A stretch of DNA of 64,000 bases, from the NCBI GenBank assembly GCA_947044365.1, contig OX345636.1:60267537-60331536 (forward strand), in the 5' to 3' direction. The stretch comes from Petrosia ficiformis (lineage: Eukaryota; Porifera; Demospongiae; Haplosclerida; Petrosiidae). Both the position numbers and the translations under genes were made by a program. The notes beneath the pieces were generated by a model. The model saw nothing but the letters and a program-made list of their open reading frames with translations, did not search any database and was not told the DNA's origin. Position 1 is the stretch's first letter; the number at the start of each line of letters is the position of its first letter. Positions 32,540 to 44,450 of the stretch are shown one piece after another.

Positions 32540-34460
32540 AGGCAAGTGCATAGTATATGCTCTAAGCATAGTAGTGTATTATTGTCATTAATTATCTAGA
32601 ATCAATTAAATTTACATACCACGAATGAATGTATTATAATTTTTGTTTCTAATAAATGAATAAACTAAATTTTATGTCTCTCTGACTCTGTTACATATTC
32701 TCTGTAATCACGTTCTATGAGGGGTGAATATTACCAAAATTAGGATACACTTTTCATTGAGTGGAGAGGCGTGACTTTGTCGTCGAGTGGCATGCCAATC
32801 CTTAAGATCTCCTGAACTCTCCTGCTACTACTGTCTCCAAAGCCTTTGATAGTTTAAGCTAGGCAAGCGTAATATGGTTTTTAACCTTGTAAACCTAATG
32901 AGCGTGGGTGTTAGTCTCGATTTCTTTTTTTACTGCAGAATTCAATTCTACATTTCAGAAAAAGTGTTTGTCTAAATATACTTTCTATCAAATTTGTGTT
33001 TAGTTTTTGAGTTATTTGCAAAAGAAGTTTCCGATGTTGCAAACTTTGAAGTGTAATAAAGTCATGAAGAATCATTGTATTGACATAGAAATTCAGATAT
33101 CAAGCTACTGCAAAAATACAATTTACAAAATAGAGAGATTTTTAAAAATAAGTCTTTACTTTTGTTGTAACAATTTATTGAATTTTCAGATTTCTGACAA
33201 TGGAATTTATCAGTGGGTTTACATTTTTAGGATAAAAACTCTCTATTATATTTGAGATAGTTTGCTAATGTATCTTGTTTGTACTTCGTATCTGCGAAAT
33301 TTACTTTTATTTACCTTGAATTAGAAAGAGTGTTCTTGGATGCGTTGTTGTTCAAGAATCCTCCATTTTATAATAATATTTTTACAAAAATGTGTATGTC
33401 TATCGGTAATAAAAATGGTATTTACATAAATTTTGCACGTCTATCGGTAGAACAGACTTAGATAATAGTGGTGACGATATTTACACTTTATTTCTAAATG
33501 AACGAATTACTGTGGGAGGAGATTAGAGTTATTATATGCGGTATCCTTGTGATAAGTATATTATAAGGATTATAGAACTTTTTTGTCAAGACTCTACAAC
33601 AAAGCGGAAAAAGGTAAAATATAGTACATATAAACACCTAACATTATACAATCAGAGCCTCTGAGAGGACCATATAGACATATATTATTATGTAGCCCTT
33701 TTGTTTGATGTAATAAGCTGTTCATGGGGGTTGGTGTAAAATTTGCAAGCCCTGTGTTCTGTAATAATAGTAATGCTATGCTGCTGTAATCATGGATGCC
33801 TCTAAAATCCAAAATTTTCTGTGTGTGTATGGGACAACATGCCTCAGACCCCTACATGCATTACACAATCTGCTCCTAGTCTCATATAACCAGACCCAAC
33901 CCCTCTGCAATATGATGGGAAAGACATACTGTGTTCACTGAATCAATGTGAGGCGAACACATATATATTTGTTCAGTATTGATAAATTATGATTACTGTC
34001 CAACAGCTTCATCTTTTTTGGATGATTCTTCATGATTTCCTTCTACTTTTGATATTCAACCAGCTTAAAATTCCTTTTTGAGTATATACATGTACAGCAA
34101 AAAAGACATTTTCTTCATCAAAATTGTCACTTTTTATCTCTGACTCTTTAAAGTTCAATAAAATGATTCCCGAAATAGTACTTCAAACTACTGCAATAAG
34201 ACAACAAAAAGATTTATTTAGCAACCCTTTCCATAACATCTATTAAAATTTTTGATTTTCGAAATTTATCTCTGAGTATATGCTTTCAGAATTGTTCAAG
34301 AACCCTTTATTTTATTAATTAACTAAAATTTGCATGTCTAAAATAAATGGTTAAATTTTGTTGTCAATGTCATGTGACAACAAAATCACATTGTCACATG
34401 ATTGTGTTGAATTACAAAAAGTATAATTATTATTATTATTGATTAACCTTTTTTCTGAAG
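32540..34460. other. Region without a recognisable gene
   Basis: AT-rich. Frames at 33007-33255, 33279-33461 and 33594-33812 lack exon-type flanks, domains or similarity to anything else in the window. I see nothing else to annotate. Confidence 0.5.
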
Positions 34461-34464
34461 AAAA

Positions 34465-34527
34465 ATGGGACTAACGAAAAAACAGATGAGGCATTTAAAT
34501 GAAGCTAGACATCAAAAGAAAGAAAAG
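34465..34527 (+). CDS. First coding exon of an unrecognised plus-strand gene
   Basis: ATG in good context (GAAAAATGG) starts a 21-codon exon (MGLTKKQMRHLNEARHQKK...) ending at donor GTACAT, phase 0. Short basic first exons of this kind begin many transposon-derived genes. A phase-0 exon at 35725-35822 (acceptor CCCTTCCTACAG, donor GTAAGT) encodes SEVRPHLQNDPDSPM and, after one missing base, VEDPIAGIQYNLAKKMS. A third at 38799-38844 (donor GTAAGT) encodes LKLISRDGQQPSTNS and leaves phase 1. A fourth at 42174 could end the protein as a leucine-rich helix (EQRSSLNIFLERLKSSLLVL). The chain is inference. Confidence 0.4.
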
Positions 34528-34626
34528 GTACATATGTAATTAAATATTATTCCTATAAAACCAATGTATGTATATACATTGTATATATGACATTATATGT
34601 TTATATACATATATGAGGGTGGGGTA

Positions 34627-34956
34627 AAAGGTTTGAATGTTCGAACCTCTGATTGTTTGCTGCACAATTTTAGCTGAATTTCTACCTTCAAAGCTTTGCC
34701 ACACTCGCTTTGATATTTTGAATATGTGTACTTCTAGTGAAGAATGTGGGTGTGTTCCTGTAAAGTTGAGGCTGTGTTGTTGGCTGCCTTTGTCTCATTT
34801 CTCAGTCCAGCAATGCTGAATCCAAGTAGAAACAGTGACAGGAACAAGACTAGTGCTTGTTATAAAGCAATAATAGTTGATAAAAATACATGCGAACCTT
34901 TGAATATTGTTTTTATTGCTTTGAATGTTGTTTTGCAACCTTCGTTCCAGCCCTAA
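34627..34956. mobile_element. MITE family B, diverged copy
   Basis: Shares ACCTTCAAAGCTTTGCC, GTTGGCTGCCTTTGTCTCA-type interior and the end AACCTTCGTTCCAGCCC with the copies at 9649 and 17890. It lies in the intron after the exon at 34465-34527; the two frames inside it are not genes. Confidence 0.6.
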
Positions 34957-34961
34957 TATAT

Positions 34962-34983
34962 ATTATATATATATAAATTATTA

Positions 34984-35026
<43 letters not shown>

Positions 35027-35040
35027 TATATATAATATAA
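34962..35040. repeat. AT microsatellite
   Basis: Mostly (AT)n with short interruptions, directly after MITE B. Confidence 0.9.
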
Positions 35041-35724
35041 CATTGCGTGTACATATTAGTTTTTATGTTTGTATGTACAGTGTATGAATACAACATAAGG
35101 CATGGTAATTTGGACACAAATTTAGTTTGCATATACATGTAGCCAAATTCACACTAGTCGCAAGTACATGTATAAGTGCAACTCACAGCTGAGATGCTGC
35201 TTAGTACATACAGTGTAAGTGCACCTTGTGTAACTTCACCTGTAAAAAAAACTTCAAAGCTTTGCTACCACACCCTCTTTAATGTGGCAAGGTAATTAGT
35301 AGTCTTTTAGTAAAGTAGAAAAGAACTGATGACGAAATAGACAAAGAACCTATACCTTTGAATTTCTGGACAGTTAGGAAATCATTAAAAGAAGCTGTTA
35401 GCAAATGTCAATTTATGCAACCAAGTAACAATATGTTACATTATGTAATTCAGTTCACATAAATAATTATTTTTAATTGTTTCACACATGTGCAATTCAA
35501 CTTTGCCACATAGGCGAGGGTCCCGTCCCGATGGTGCTCGTTGAGTTTGTATTAACTATTAATTACCCTTATGATATTAAACTATACACTACAGGTATAC
35601 ATTATTGAGTTACAGTCATGTATTAACCTTGTGACATTAAACTATACACTATAGTACATATAAAGTTGTCACATTTTAATTCTGAATGTGAACAAGACAA
35701 AAACACACATTTCCCTTCCTACAG

Positions 35725-35822
35725 AGTGAAGTACGTCCTCATCTTCAAAATGATCCTGATAGTCCTATGTGGTTGAGGATCCAATAGCTGGTATTCAATA
35801 CAACCTGGCCAAGAAGATGTCT
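35725..35822 (+). CDS. Second exon of the 34465 gene model (apparent frameshift)
   Basis: Bounded by CTTCCTACAG and GTAAGTTT. The first frame reaches TAG (…PMWLRIQ), while a shifted frame from the middle onward is open to the donor and has the phase needed by the next exon at 38799. One missing base near 35770 would restore it. Either a sequencing error or a broken gene. Confidence 0.35.
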
Positions 35823-36492
35823 GTAAGTTTATGTAATTACGAAATATAATAGCTGAGATGTCCCCAGATAATTATGGGCACATCTAAGCACATGTAATAC
35901 TCATACAAATAGCATGTTAATAGCAATTGAATTGGCTCAGTATAATCACTATAATAGGCATGAGAAAGTCAGATTATATAAATGATGACACCACAAAGGT
36001 TCTCCACGTGCTATATATGTGTGGCTAGATACTTACATAATTCATAATTCATGAGGTTGCCCACAATTACAGCCTCTGGGTGTGTTATACATGTCTATCT
36101 GATCAACTCTCTCATACAAATGTAAGTATGTACATGTATGTACCTGTATGTACATGTATGTATGTATTTTTGTGTAGTATATATGTACATGTATATTAAA
36201 GCACTAAGGTATTTGGATTGAAATATTGGTTTCCTTAGCCAGTGAATATTTGTAAACCAAGCCATTTTACTATTAGTAACATATTTAATTAATGTAGCCT
36301 TAGTGTTTTTATTATCCATTCTGTGTTCTAAAAGTCTGGATATCCTGTTACCATTTTATTGTAATATGGAATTTGTTACTTGCTAATGTACAGTTTATTC
36401 AACTTTGATTTTGTAAATTATTATAAATTATGTCCTCAGTTCACTTTAAATACATGACCTGTGCTCTTTTAAGAAATGATGAATATATAGTG

Positions 36493-37126
36493 AATGCACA
36501 GCACAAAGTTATGTAATATATAACATGGCTTCGAGGTGTGTATCAGCAATATCAGACCTGAAACCCGAGATAGCAGCCCAAGGTGAGGCCGAGGGCTGCT
36601 ATCGAGGGGTGAAGGGCTGATATTGCTGATACACACTGATATATTCTTTACTTAACATGTACATCAATGTTACCTAAGCATGCTCAGACTGATGCAATCT
36701 ATTATGAACATCATTATAGGTCTTATATCAGCCCTGTGGTTTCATATCCACCTGTGGTTGGGTGTATATCATGTATATAACACCTGTCTGTAACTTTGAT
36801 GTGGCTGTTAGCTATGGATGATATAAGATAAGATAAAGCGGGTAACAATTTTGAAGGTCTTGTATCCAATGGTTTTCCTGTCTTTTGCATAGTAGTGGGT
36901 CATTTGTTCACCATTTCCATGTCATGTATAGAATGGTTTGGCAAATTAAAATATGTAGATAGATACTATCTACAAATATGCCAAACCACTCTATACAACA
37001 CTGAAGTGGTGATTATTGGCCCATGACCTTCAAACTGGTTTCCCTACAGGGATTCACTAATTATCTTCCTTGTTAACACCTGATAAGGAATCTAATTATC
37101 TCAGTTACCACTTTGTGCTGTGCATT
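36493..37126. mobile_element. TIR element with nested palindromes
   Basis: AATGCACAGCACAAAGT (36493-36509) and ACTTTGTGCTGTGCATT (37110-37126) are perfect terminal inverted repeats. Inside, GTGTATCAGCAATATCAG pairs with CTGATATTGCTGATACAC (36537-36637), and ATGGTTTGGCAAA...TATGTAGATAG pairs with CTATCTACA...TGCCAAACCA (36930-36992). No transposase frame. Confidence 0.7.
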
Positions 37127-38069
37127 TTTAATCTTTACCAGAAGTAGGACCTCAGGTTTAGAATCTTCAAATATGTAAACAACAACAACAAAAAAACATT
37201 TTGTTTATTAGCTATATAGCAATATCAGGGTATTTCTAGAATATTATATTGTGATGTTATTGTGAAATTTTCACTACAGCATGTACATTGCCAAAGGTGT
37301 ACTAGATGCATACAGTAATACATTTGTACAGTAAGGGACAGAAACTTATTGTTGTATAATTACTATATAGATTGTGGATGATCCCTGATGATCTACTGTG
37401 TGTAACATTAGCACAGTTTGAAGAATGTTTCAATGTGGTAAGTTTAACAAGCACACCATAAGCATGCATAGCACGGTAATGAAATACCGTAAATGCATGG
37501 AACTGTATTTGAAATATTGGTATTTCGATATACCGGTATTGCAAATTTTGCAACGAGTGAGTCATGATATTTACATACATGTCATGCATATAATAAGTAT
37601 ACAAAGAGAGTACTTTTAGTGATTTAAATGTAATTCTCTAGCTAAAGTAAATTGAGTCACACATTTAATTGATAATAGTAAATTTGGTTAATAAACATGC
37701 CTATTAATGTTACATGCTGACCTCAGTAATGCTTAATACATAGTTTACTTTGTGGTGGCCACATAACAGTGGGATAAAAGTTATTGATAACTATTAATTA
37801 ACCTTATGATATTAAACTATATACTATAGTATACATGTATTAGTGCTGTAACAGATATCAGGATTATCTGAAATCCATTTTCATTATTAACATTCGGATT
37901 AAATATTTTGATCCATATATCCGTTCAATTTACTGAAAGGTGTTTTCATCAAACTTTCATTGTAGTTAAATACTCAAATAATGACAATTATAAAATTTTA
38001 GTATTTAAAAATAAATATGGTGAACCTGTTTTACAATGTTTTTATAGCATTCTTGCACCTGGAACAGGT

Positions 38070-38549
38070 TTTTTATGGCCCGCAGGGCCATCCCTATGAT
38101 TGCTTTCCCACGGGTTCGATGTATGTTTATATATATATATTTTTTTTTTCTTGTGTCCACTTACGCGAGTATGTGTTGTATACGTAGTTAAGGAAGTTAC
38201 ATCATTCCCGGGGGCTCGGTCAATTAATGGGCGTGGCGCGTAAAAGAACGCGCGATCATTGATCAAGCTCTACACAGCAGCAGAAAGAAATCTGTGTAGC
38301 TTATGTAGAAACTGGAACTAATAGCTAGCTATTCTGCCTGAAATATATTCCTAAAGTTCTACAAGGTGCTTTGAAAGGTCAGGAGAGTAGATAATCAAAA
38401 TAATAAGCTGTTGTCTTTCATGCTTGATAAAGTCAGCCATGATTACCGAATGCTGGACACCACAAAGCAGTCATAGAGATACGTTTATCTTTACTTAAAT
38501 TTGTAAAGCAATCATAGGGATGTTTTTTTTCTCTATATACACTTGTTTT
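38070..38549 (+). mobile_element. MITE family A, complete copy
   Basis: Left end GGCCATCCCTATGATTGCTTT, right end AAAGCAATCATAGGGATG then CTCTATATACACTTGTT, the same interior as 18937-19427 at high identity, so both are recent. Minus frame 38042-38266 arises within it. Confidence 0.85.
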
Positions 38550-39298
38550 TTTGTAATATGGGTACATGTATGTACTGTACCTTGATTATACACTGTATGT
38601 CAATAGAAGGTCACCATTAATTAGTCATTAGTTTACTACATAATTGGTGTGCAATGTGAGACAGTAATTATTGATAGTAATTACTGTTACTGTATGGCGA
38701 CATTTTATTGACATATACTACATGTATATTTACATTATTATTGGTAAGAGTATGCACATGTACCTGTACTTGTATATATTTTCTATTTATACATGTAGCT
38801 GAAACTGATTTCTCGTGATGGACAGCAGCCATCTACTAACAGTAGTAAGTTAATACTCATTATACATTGTGTATATGTGATTGGCTCAGGGAATATCAGA
38901 TTTATGGTTCAAAATCAAATGCTTAGCTCATTATTTAGTCATTTTGTACAAGAAGCATACTAAACTTGATATCAAAGAGAAACAATGGTTGCTCAAAATT
39001 TACAATGTACATGAAAGCCTAGCATGCTAGCAATAGCACACACAACAAACAAACAAGCAGCCACAATGGCTTCATTAAACATTAGAGCAGCCACTTTGGC
39101 TTGAAAAATAAAAACCAGCAACGTGGCTTAGAAAAATAATAATCAGCCACAATGGCTTAGAAAATAAACAGCTACTGAAAGGGGTTTAGCTAAATCAATA
39201 CTACAGTGGACCCTCGCTAGTCCAAATCTCGCTAATCCATATCCTGGCAAATCCGAACACTGGTGTCTTAAACTGTTTGTGCATGTGCATAATACATG

Positions 39299-39905
39299 TA
39301 AGTTTAGTTCTAATTTCTAGCTGTAAACTATGAGTGCCCCACCTTGTAAGGATAGTCTTCCCTTTGGGTGTGTTATATATACAATATGTAATATACATGT
39401 AATATAATATAATAATATATGATATTATGTTATATAATATATATATCAGCTGGACTTTCTCATGTTTGATCTAGGATAGGTGATGATAATAAATATTGGC
39501 TGTTCGTGGAGTAGTCAGACATCATGTCATGCATATCAACAGTTGCACTTTCAAACACTCACCTTGCTGCTTTCCTCCAACTAACATTTTAACATCTATG
39601 ACATTTTTAGAAGGTCCTCAGTCTACGTACGTTAAAGGTCTGTGTTGTGTAAAATGTAGAAGTTACAAAAGAAAAGGTTTGGATTGTGCATTCGTGAATT
39701 AATTGGTGATTTTTAATTTGATGGTTTGAATCTAAAATCACCAAACCGTCAATTAAAAAACCGTGTCGATAATATTTTCATGTACATATATATGGTACAT
39801 GTATGTGGTATGTGTAGCTTTACAATTTCCTTAGGTAAACCTTTACTCTAAATTTCACTTAACTTTGCACATATATTCCATTTCATTCCGAGTCTTTTAG
39901 AGTGG
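39299..39905 (+). repeat. Segmental duplication partner of 41322-41895
   Basis: From AAGTTTAGTTCTAA through GACTTTCTCATGTTTGATCT, CTTGCTGCTTTCCTCCAAC and AAAATCACCAAACCGTC to TTCATTCCGAGTCTTTTAG, the two blocks are co-linear with few differences. The frame at 39496-39702 is interrupted in the partner, so I do not call it a gene. Confidence 0.8.
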
Positions 39906-39949
39906 TAATTTTTGGATTTGTATCACAGTTTTTTATATGTTTTAAAGCA

Positions 39950-40150
39950 TGGGTCAGATTGACTCAATAACGGTTAGTGGGTCAACCATTGGGAATACAT
40001 CTTGAGCCAATTAACAAAAAGTTAATGCTGTTACTGACAATATAACCATAATTAACTGTGCCACTTGCCCAAAGAGAGAACTGTGCAGTGCTAAATAAGA
40101 AGCTCTTTGGGCCAATGGTGCACCGTATGAGCATATCATAAATACTGATG
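39950..40150. repeat. Dispersed repeat with internal hairpin, copy 2
   Basis: Partner of 510-735, including the GCCCAAAGAG / CTCTTTGGGC pair. A run of 19 G follows at 40185-40203. Confidence 0.55.
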
Positions 40151-40933
40151 TATATACATGTACATGTACGTGCAGGGTTTCTTTTAGGGGGGGGGGGGGG
40201 GGGACATTTGCCCCCCTTGGAAAATGTATTAGTTTTTTTGACAAAATGGGCATATTGGCATGTAAATTTTAGCCATCAAGTAAAATGTGTGCAGATATTA
40301 TAGGAATATCATTGGTACTTAATATACAATATCTAAACAATGCCTCTTCTATACATTAGGAAAATCTTTGTGATATGCACCTCAAGTGCGAAATACTGTC
40401 AGGTTTTCCACTATGCTCCATACATGGAATGGGTTTGTACACAATGTGTTAATATAAAATTTCTTATGTCAAAAATCAAAAGTTTAAAATATACGGTATT
40501 CGTAGGCAAATGTGGAATTATTGCAAAAATTTTGAGCAGGCAAAACGGAGTAGACAAACCTGGCATATTTCCTGTATTGTAACCATTTGTGTGTATAACC
40601 TTATTTATTAATTTTATATGCATATTTAACTTGATTCCCATAATAATCAGATTGGTATTACTTGCTTTTTTGTATCAATTTGAAACTTTTATACTTGTTT
40701 TGTAGTAGTGTAGATTATTGGGAATTTTTTTAATTGCCTTTATTTTTGTTTGTTTGTTTGTTTGTGCTATGCAAAGGGAAAATAACCACTTACATGTAAT
40801 TATTTTGATATTCTATTTCCAAGGAAGCCAATATTTACATGTGTGCTAAAAGCTTGTGGTAAAGTGGTTTGTTTTGCCATGGCCTCTGGGGTGATTATAC
40901 ACCTTATGATTTTGCTATTGGGCTAAGTTTAGT

Positions 40934-41320
40934 GGGTGTTTGTAAAACCTGGACTCTGGACTGGACTGGACTGAGTTTATAATAATTAATTAACTGAAAC
41001 CACGTGAATCAGCATGTAAGTGTACAACGATGGTGGATGATGATTATATCAAACGATGAAGATCTGGTGTTTGTACTAACCCGTTTAACGTAAAACCCAG
41101 GAAATAGGTCGAGGAGAAATGTAAAACCCAGGAAATAGGGTCCCTTGGTCGTACATCCTAGGGTTAGCTTTGTATCGGTAGGGTCCCCATCAGTGTAATA
41201 GAGAAGTTGGATGCACGAATCCGGTGAGCCACCTGCCACGCCTATCGTGCATAATTAATGAGGTGGCGAATATTATAGTTGATCCGAGTCCAGTCCAGAG
41301 TCCAGGTTTTACAAACACCC
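40934..41320. mobile_element. 387-bp transposon with perfect 9-bp target duplication
   Basis: Ends GGGTGTTTGTAAAACCTGG and CCAGGTTTTACAAACACCC form terminal inverted repeats that extend through the CTGGACT runs (about 33 bp). AAGTTTAGT lies directly outside both ends (40925-40933, 41321-41329). Uninserted sequence at 39299 has AAGTTTAGT once. A 9-bp duplication is typical of Mutator-like elements. No transposase; the inner frame at 41009-41239 has no domain. Confidence 0.85.
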
Positions 41321-41321
41321 A

Positions 41322-41895
41322 AGTTTAGTTCTAAATTTTAGCTGTAAACTATGAGTGCCCCACCTTGTAAGGATAGTCTTCACCTCTAGGTATGTTATAC
41401 AATATGTAATATACATGTTACATGTATATAATAATCAGCTAGACTTTCTCATGTTTGATCTAGGATAGGTGATGATAATAAATATTGGCTGTTCTTGGAG
41501 TAGTTAATTTTACTCAGATATCATGTCATGCATATCAACAGTTGCACTTTCAAACACTCACCTTGCTGCTTTCCTCCAACTAACATTTTAATATCTATGA
41601 CATTTTTAGAAGGTCCTCTGTCTACGTAAGTTAAAAGTCTGTGTTGTGTAAAATGTAGAAGTTACAAAAGAAAACGTTTGGATTGTGCATTCGTGAATTA
41701 ATTGGTGATTTTTAATTTGATGGTTTGAATCTAAAATCACCAAACCGTCAATTAAAAAACCGTGTCGATAATATTTTCATGTACATGTATATGGTATGTG
41801 TAGGTTTACAATTTCCTTAGGTAAACCTTTACTCTAAATTTCACTTAACTTTGCACATATATTCCATTTCATTCCGAGTCTTTTAGGGTGGTAAT
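41322..41895 (+). repeat. Segmental duplication partner of 39299-39905
   Basis: See the partner block. This copy starts at the insertion site of the 387-bp transposon. Confidence 0.8.
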
Positions 41896-42173
41896 TTTTG
41901 TCACTTTATTATTTGGGGGGGCACTCTGCATGTGAACAATAGAGTCAGACTCAGAGGCTACTACTTGAGTTGTCACTTCATATAAGGATAGTCCATAGAA
42001 TACAATAATTTCGTGCTTGAGTGAGAACAAATACATAACATGTTTACACATTGTTTTTAATTGAATTACTAAATACTAACTACATGTATAACTATATGTA
42101 AATCAATCAGTATTACACCTAATCAATATTTAAGTTCTGAAAAAGAGCATCACTTAACAGTTTCATTAATTAG

Positions 42174-42320
42174 GAAAGTTAACGTATATCAAAGAACAAC
42201 GCTCCAGTCTAAATATTTTCCTGGAAAGGCTGAAATCCTCTCTGCTGGTGCTGACGATGCTGGAATTGCTAGAGTGATGAAAGCCTGGCAAATGCAGGAT
42301 ACTTTTCTTTGTTATCCTTC
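42174..42320 (+). other. Coding-like stretch, possible terminal exon
   Basis: After TTTCATTAATTAG two frames are open for 45-55 codons. One fits the phase left by the exon at 38799-38844 and is an amphipathic leucine-rich helix ending at TGA (LERLKSSLLVLTMLELLE). The other reads SAGADDAGIARVMKAW and ends at TAG. A further coding-like stretch with acceptor TTGCTTGCACAG at 42614 (HKRTIWLARLGCKVIKDSP) has a donor GTATGA near 42764. Which is real cannot be decided here. Confidence 0.25.
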
Positions 42321-42954
42321 CAAAATGTTAGAACATTAGACGTCATTAGTGTCATCTGACATGCATGGTTGAGATAAATAGTGGGTAACCTCAAACAAAG
42401 CTCCAGCTGCAACAAAATTCCTTTTGTACAAGTTACATGTATACAGAACAAAGATATGAAAAGGAGCAGCTGTAATTTTTGATAATGCCTTGCCAGCTAG
42501 CTTTGATGATAAGCACACAAAACTGCTTGTGTAAGTAACTGCAGCACATTTTTATGACTTGTACTTAAATTAGAGTTTTGACATCCCTACATCTTCCATT
42601 TTGCTTGCACAGATCGCATGCATAAACGTACGATTTGGCTCGCCAGACTAGGATGTAAAGTGATAAAAGACTCTCCTTCAACTGTCACTAAAAGCACGCT
42701 AACAATCAAGGGGGCAGAGGAAGTAAATCAAGCATGCTCAGTAGAAGAACAAAATGGAGTTAGTATGAATATCACATATCATATATAACATAGTTTTTTG
42801 GTCTATATGTGACCCACCCTCGAAAATTTCAAGGGTGATATTTTTTCACAAAATGTTCTTGTGCTGGTTTATTTATATATACCACATATAGACATGTTAT
42901 ATATTATACATATATAATTATGTATAGGTTATGCCATGAGAACTGGTGTCATGT

Positions 42955-43107
42955 TTATACAATTTTAATAAAGCCACAAACCACTCAGTGAACATCACAT
43001 GCAGATCAGCCTAGCCCACATAATGTATTATACAATTTTAATAAAGCCACAAACCACTCAGTGAACATCACATGCAGATCAGCCTAGCCCACATAATGTA
43101 TTATACT
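42955..43107 (+). repeat. Tandem duplication of 75 bp
   Basis: ACAATTTTAATAAAGCCACA...AGCCCACATAATGTATTATAC occurs twice back to back without differences that I can see, so it is young. Confidence 0.9.
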
Positions 43108-43585
43108 TGGCTAAATAGTAAAATACATGAAATACAACAAAGGGTTGTATTAACATCAGAACACTCTTCATGAAGACTTCGAGAAACAGTCTAGCACTCA
43201 GAGCACCTTAAATCCATAATGTGTAGGTTCTTATATACATGTAGGTACATACAATTAACATCTGTAGATATATGTATATATGTACATGTATGTATGTACA
43301 TGTATGTATGCATAACTGTTGGTCATTCAATTATTAAGGATCTCTGTATATTATACTTGGCCTCGTTAATTACACTACTGTCTTGTAACCACATGATCAG
43401 TTTAAGTGTATTTCTTTGTGGATCACATGGAAACCCACAGTAATTTTGTCTCGTCTCCAGCCACACCCATCACATGAGAACCATTGAATTTCTTGTTTGT
43501 GCTGACTCAGACAGGCATGTGATTATTTACCCCATTTATGTTACTATTTGTAATTATTTGCTGCTTATGGGGAAATATCAGAGAT

Positions 43586-43685
43586 CAGGGTTTAATCCAG
43601 GAGGGGGTGCAGGGGGGCAAATGCCCCCCCAAGGATTCCAGTCCCCCCAAGCATATGACACCATTGTCTAGATTAAACCCTGGAG
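43586..43685. mobile_element. Small element with AGGGTTTAATCCA ends and G/C tracts
   Basis: CAGGGTTTAATCCA pairs with TAGATTAAACCCTGG. The interior has GGGGGGCAAATGCCCCCCC, a motif related to those near 2787-2823 and 40185-40215. Confidence 0.6.
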
Positions 43686-43749
43686 ATGTACATGCAGATA
43701 GCAATTTCTGGTACATGTACCTGCTGGATAGCATTGATATTTTTGTGTC

Positions 43750-43826
43750 ATAACATTCTTTACATTATAAAGAATGTTATTGATATTTTGTGTCATAACA
43801 TTCTTTACATCATAAAGAATGTTATA
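43750..43826. repeat. Two adjacent palindromes ATAACATTCTTTA...TAAAGAATGTTAT
   Basis: Each palindrome is about 31 bp and they are separated by TGATATTTTGTGTC; a tandem copy of a hairpin. Confidence 0.8.
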
Positions 43827-43829
43827 AAA

Positions 43830-44416
43830 GCATGACATTTCTAGTTAAAACTTCACACATAACCATTATGTTTAAAACATGACTAGTATAATGAAATGTC
43901 ATTGGCTCAATGTCACCTGATATGCAATTAATAATAGATAACTGTTGGCCACTAAGCCATTTTGCTATTAGTAACTACTATAGATAATTATTTATAAATG
44001 CAGTCTTATAGTTTTTAATTGGGCTATTTATGATCAGTGTTCATAGCCTGATTTTTAACAGTGTAATCATGGTTATGTGAGCTCATGACATGTTCTAGAA
44101 TGTATATTATGTTCTAGAATATATTATAATTATTATAATATTAGTATATAATTGTAAAATAATATGTATTATAATGTGATGGTATTTTAGCCCTACTGAT
44201 TATCAAATGTACCTCCTACATACAAATTAGGCTTAATTTTCTGTTTAAGGCAGGCATGTGCAGGTTAGACATTTAAGGTCAACATGTGTTGACTTAATCT
44301 CGTAGCCACAGGAATTTGTGTGTGTGTATGATTAATGTTTGTTTTTAATGTGTGGTTTTGCTCCATGTATGCAGATACATGTATAAGTAGTGAATGAATG
44401 TATGTATGTATGTATG

Positions 44417-44450
<34 letters not shown>

